Assembly: GCA_903970565.1 (NCBI GenBank)
Contig: CAJCJE010000489.1
Location: forward strand, 1-5,907
Source: Candidatus Melainabacteria bacterium
Lineage (GTDB): Bacteria > Actinomycetota > Actinomycetes > Mycobacteriales > Pseudonocardiaceae
Length of the DNA: 5,907 nt
Reading direction: 5' to 3'
The position numbers and the translations under genes are program-made. Shown here piece by piece: positions 4,578-5,907 of the stretch. Within the stretch, counting starts at the first letter, position 1, and each line of letters opens with the position of its first letter. Below the pieces are notes generated by a model that ran no database searches, had not been told where the DNA came from, and worked only from the letters and a program-made list of their open reading frames with translations.

Positions 4578-5514
4578 AGTCCGCCCGGTCCAACACGGTC
4601 TCCCCGGCGTTCTCGCTCGGTTCCGGCCATCCCGGATAGGGCGGTGGGGTGCCACCGAAGGCCGGGCAGAGCGCCTTGTGGTCGCACCAGTCGCACAGCT
4701 TGCTCGGATTCGGCCGGAACTCCCCGGTTTTGCCGGCACGCAGGATCGCCACCCACACCGCGTCCAGGGTGCGCTCGAAACGCAGCAACTCGGCCTCGTC
4801 CGGCGTGTAGGCCAAGGACTGCTGGTCGGCCAGGTACATCAGCCGCAACTGCCGAGGCACGACGCCGCGCAGCCGGTAGATCGCCAGCGCGTAGAACTTC
4901 ATCTGGAACAGCGCCTTGGCCTCACCGATCTCCCTCGGCGACGCCCCGGTCTTGTAGTCGACCACTCGGATTTCCCCGGTCGGCGCGACATCCAGCCGGT
5001 CGATGAAACCGCGCAGCAGCAAACCCGATTCCAGCTCGGTCTCCACCCGCAGCTCGCAGGACTCCGCGTCGAACCGGCGCGGGTCCTCCAGACCGAAGTA
5101 CCCGTCCAGCAGCGTGCGTGCAGAGGCCAGCCACTCGGCCAGGTCGGTGTCCGCCGCGCCGTCGAACAATACGCTCAGCTCGGGCCGCTCGACCTGGAGA
5201 TCGGTCCAGACAGCCGGCAACAGCCCCTTGGCCCGCTCCGGATCACGCTCGGCCGCCGGCAGCCCGAACAGCCGCTCCAGTACCGAGTGCACCACAATGC
5301 CCCGGACCTGCGCCCGCGTCGGCGTCTCCGGCAGCCGGTCGACCGCGCGGAAGCGGTAGAGCAGCGGACACTGCTTGAAGTCGCTGGCCCGAGAGGGCGA
5401 CAGCGCCGGCCGTCGCCGAACCGCCGTCGCGACCGCTCCCGCGTCCGTACCGCTGCCAGCGGAATCGGTGGCCGGCGCGCCGTCCGTCCCGCTGTTGCTC
5501 TCCGTCTCGGCCAC
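4576..5514 (-). CDS. RecB-family PD-(D/E)XK nuclease with Fe-S cluster
   Basis: The 312-residue protein is a stand-alone nuclease domain of the RecB/AddB/Cas4 type. After about 35 residues of low-complexity, probably disordered sequence come LSPSRASDFKQCPLLYRFR (Cys49), VVHSVLERLF (His76), LRGFIDRLD (Asp172, Asp175), VVDYKTG (Asp186, Lys188) and FQMKFYAL (Gln204, Tyr208). Near the end is CDWCDHKALC, where Cys274, Cys277 and Cys283 with Cys49 make the four ligands of an iron-sulphur cluster as in AddB and Cas4. The catalytic metal site (His76, Asp172 or Asp175, Asp186, Lys188) is complete. No helicase domain is present; a role in DNA end processing or repair is inferred. GTG 5514 is preferred because a TAGGCT box sits seven bases before it; the frame stays open to GTG 5625 but the extra residues look non-coding. 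No cas gene is nearby, so Cas4 is unlikely. Confidence 0.92.
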   Translation of the reverse strand: MAETESNSGTDGAPATDSAGSGTDAGAVATAVRRRPALSPSRASDFKQCPLLYRFRAVDRLPETPTRAQVRGIVVHSVLERLFGLPAAERDPERAKGLLPAVWTDLQVERPELSVLFDGAADTDLAEWLASARTLLDGYFGLEDPRRFDAESCELRVETELESGLLLRGFIDRLDVAPTGEIRVVDYKTGASPREIGEAKALFQMKFYALAIYRLRGVVPRQLRLMYLADQQSLAYTPDEAELLRFERTLDAVWVAILRAGKTGEFRPNPSKLCDWCDHKALCPAFGGTPPPYPGWPEPSENAGETVLDRAD

Positions 5515-5521
5515 ACCCCGC

Positions 5522-5527
5522 AGCCTA
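5522..5527 (-). promoter_or_regulatory. -10 box for leaderless transcription of the nuclease-thioesterase operon
   Basis: TAGGCT on the minus strand (5527 to 5522) is followed by seven bases and then the GTG at 5514. This matches the TAnnnT box and spacing of actinobacterial leaderless promoters, and no Shine-Dalgarno sequence of normal strength and spacing is needed. No TTGAC-like -35 is found at 17-18 bases; TTGTCG is present but only 11 bases upstream. Confidence 0.62.
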
Positions 5528-5568
5528 GGGGAGCCCACCGACAACCTGCCGACCCGGCACGCCCACCG

Positions 5569-5590
5569 CCGACCGCGGGCCGACCGCGGG
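5569..5590. repeat. 11-bp perfect tandem duplication
   Basis: CCGACCGCGGG occurs twice head to tail (5569-5579 and 5580-5590), each copy containing the palindrome CCGCGG. It lies about 42-63 bases upstream of the nuclease -10 box. It may be a paired protein-binding site or only replication slippage in GC-rich DNA. Confidence 0.5.
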
Positions 5591-5616
5591 CAGTCGTCAG
5601 ATTGGGCCGAATGGCC

Positions 5617-5629
5617 GATCGTCACGATC
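5617..5629. repeat. Perfect short palindrome, possible operator
   Basis: GATCGTCACGATC has two exactly complementary six-base arms around one central base. It lies about 90-100 bases upstream of the nuclease -10 box and just before a pair of overlapping hairpins. Such compact symmetry suits a dimeric regulator, but no regulator is identified. Confidence 0.35.
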
Positions 5630-5630
5630 T

Positions 5631-5678
5631 ACGTCCGATGTTTATTTTGGACGTGCCGTCTTCGTGCGGGGCGGCACG
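5631..5678. repeat. Two overlapping, mutually exclusive inverted repeats
   Basis: ACGTCC (5631-5636) pairs with GGACGT (5649-5654) around an AT-rich loop. CGTGCCG (5652-5658) pairs with CGGCACG (5672-5678) around 13 bases. The right arm of the first shares three bases (5652-5654) with the left arm of the second, so only one stem could be complete at a time. On DNA they may be protein sites; in RNA they would be alternative structures. Confidence 0.4.
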
Positions 5679-5757
5679 GCAGAGCCGGTTGGCTACGACC
5701 CGGCGACCGCCGAGGTTCCTCACGGTCGACCCAGACGTACTGGAGACTGGCGCGCCC

Positions 5758-5763
5758 TACGCT
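5758..5763 (+). promoter_or_regulatory. Candidate rightward -10 box with leaderless spacing
   Basis: TACGCT is followed by seven bases and a GTG at 5771. The reading frame from that GTG is only four codons before TGA (5783-5785), so if the box is active it would make either a minute peptide or a leader for a gene beyond the edge. No -35 is visible. Confidence 0.3.
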
Positions 5764-5884
5764 GACACGGGTGACGATCCGCTGAACGCCACAGAGCTTA
5801 CCGGGTTGTGCTGGTCTCTGTTTCAATGGGCGTTCGATGCGGCGAGCGCGGTCGGGAATGCCACATCCGATGCATATCACTGGG

Positions 5885-5890
5885 TAAAAT
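5885..5890 (+). promoter_or_regulatory. Candidate rightward -10 box near the right edge
   Basis: TAAAAT fits the TAnnnT pattern better than most boxes here and lies in locally AT-rich DNA. A GTG follows ten bases later at 5901, seven bases from the edge. It may serve a rightward gene that starts at or after the window end. No -35 is evident. Confidence 0.3.
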
Positions 5891-5907
5891 GTTTCCATCA
5901 GTGCGAC

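Larger units (their letters stand above)
5515..5907. other. Right-hand non-coding region with falling GC
   Basis: No supported gene lies in these 393 bases. Next to the nuclease start are its -10 box and a GC-rich duplicated segment. From about 5617 there are several dyads, and from 5786 to the edge the GC content falls to about 56 percent by hand count, clearly below the rest of the window. Two candidate rightward -10 boxes (5758 and 5885) suggest that a divergent gene may start at or beyond the right edge. A minus-strand frame at 5629-5898 is open but its codon use does not look coding. Confidence 0.5.

Noticed and set aside
4566..4739. 58-residue N-terminal extension of the thioesterase frame
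   Set aside because: It lies over the C-terminal part of the nuclease, which includes its cluster cysteines, and ATG 4565 has a well-placed GAGG site.
4107..5006. Long plus-strand frame opposite the thioesterase and nuclease genes
   Set aside because: The translation is Arg/Pro/Ala-rich with no domain, while the opposite strand encodes two clear families.
4576..5514. Nuclease as Cas4 of a CRISPR system
   Set aside because: No cas1, cas2 or repeat array lies in the window, and the neighbours match the actinobacterial core locus with a RecB-like nuclease.
5515..5625. 37-residue N-terminal extension of the nuclease from GTG 5625
   Set aside because: The extra residues look like random high-GC translation, and the TAGGCT box with seven-base spacing favours GTG 5514.
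5826..5850. GGGCGTTCGATGCGG as a tRNA T-arm, and GTTTCAATGG as a CRISPR repeat start
   Set aside because: The bases around the loop do not form a five-base stem and no acceptor or anticodon arms fit. The CRISPR-like word occurs once with no repeats.
5629..5898. 89-codon minus-strand frame near the right edge (MET-FYPVICIGCG start)
   Set aside because: Third-position GC is only about 60 percent, there is no ribosome binding site, no known domain, and it runs across the dyads. It could be part of a gene entering from the right, but I cannot support it.
5826..5907. Plus-strand frame from ATG 5826 open to the edge
   Set aside because: There are only 27 codons, no ribosome binding site and no recognisable sequence; too little to call a gene.

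Overview
The window is a stretch of high-GC DNA, most likely from an actinomycete chromosome. The evidence is the strong G/C bias at third codon positions, frequent GTG starts, TAnnnT-type -10 boxes placed for leaderless transcripts, and the gene set: a PAC2-family gene, free-standing hisE next to a long-form hisG, and a RecB-like Fe-S nuclease. From memory, a similar neighbourhood (RecB-like nuclease, hisG, hisE, and a PAC2 gene a little further away) lies near the Pup-proteasome region of Mycobacterium tuberculosis. The genus cannot be fixed from this sequence; Mycobacteriales or Pseudonocardiales would fit.

Layout, left to right. A PAC2-family gene reads leftward off the edge (1-303, minus). 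A 423-bp divergent intergenic region (304-726) holds two back-to-back TAGGCT boxes that form an inverted repeat, and a hairpin. A rightward set follows: a beta-phosphoglucomutase-like HAD hydrolase (727-1458), hisE (1534-1797), hisG (1854-2699), a small ABM-fold protein (2712-3017) and a second HAD-superfamily protein (3014-3697). A 79-bp convergent gap with a 15-bp tandem repeat separates these from a leftward two-gene operon, a RecB-like PD-(D/E)XK nuclease (4576-5514) followed by a double-hotdog thioesterase (3777-4565). The last ~390 bp (5515-5907) contain no gene I can support. They hold a recB-family promoter, several dyads and a drop in GC towards the right edge.

How the genes relate. 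HisG catalyses the first and committed step of histidine synthesis (ATP + PRPP to phosphoribosyl-ATP), and HisE hydrolyses that product to phosphoribosyl-AMP. The genes are closely spaced, and hisE seems to have its own leaderless promoter. The ABM-fold gene has its Shine-Dalgarno sequence on the hisG stop codon, and the second HAD gene overlaps the ABM gene by GTGA, so hisG-ABM-HAD is probably translated as a coupled run. The nuclease and thioesterase are coupled in the same way. Histidine synthesis, DNA processing and thioester hydrolysis have no evident shared biochemical purpose, so the arrangement looks like ordinary actinobacterial core synteny.

I do not see a clearly new multi-gene system. 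The points most worth a second look are the divergent promoter pair at 423-461, the leaderless-type promoters of hisE and the nuclease, the dyad next to the hisE promoter, the HAD-like protein that lacks the second motif-I aspartate, and the lower-GC, hairpin-rich right edge.
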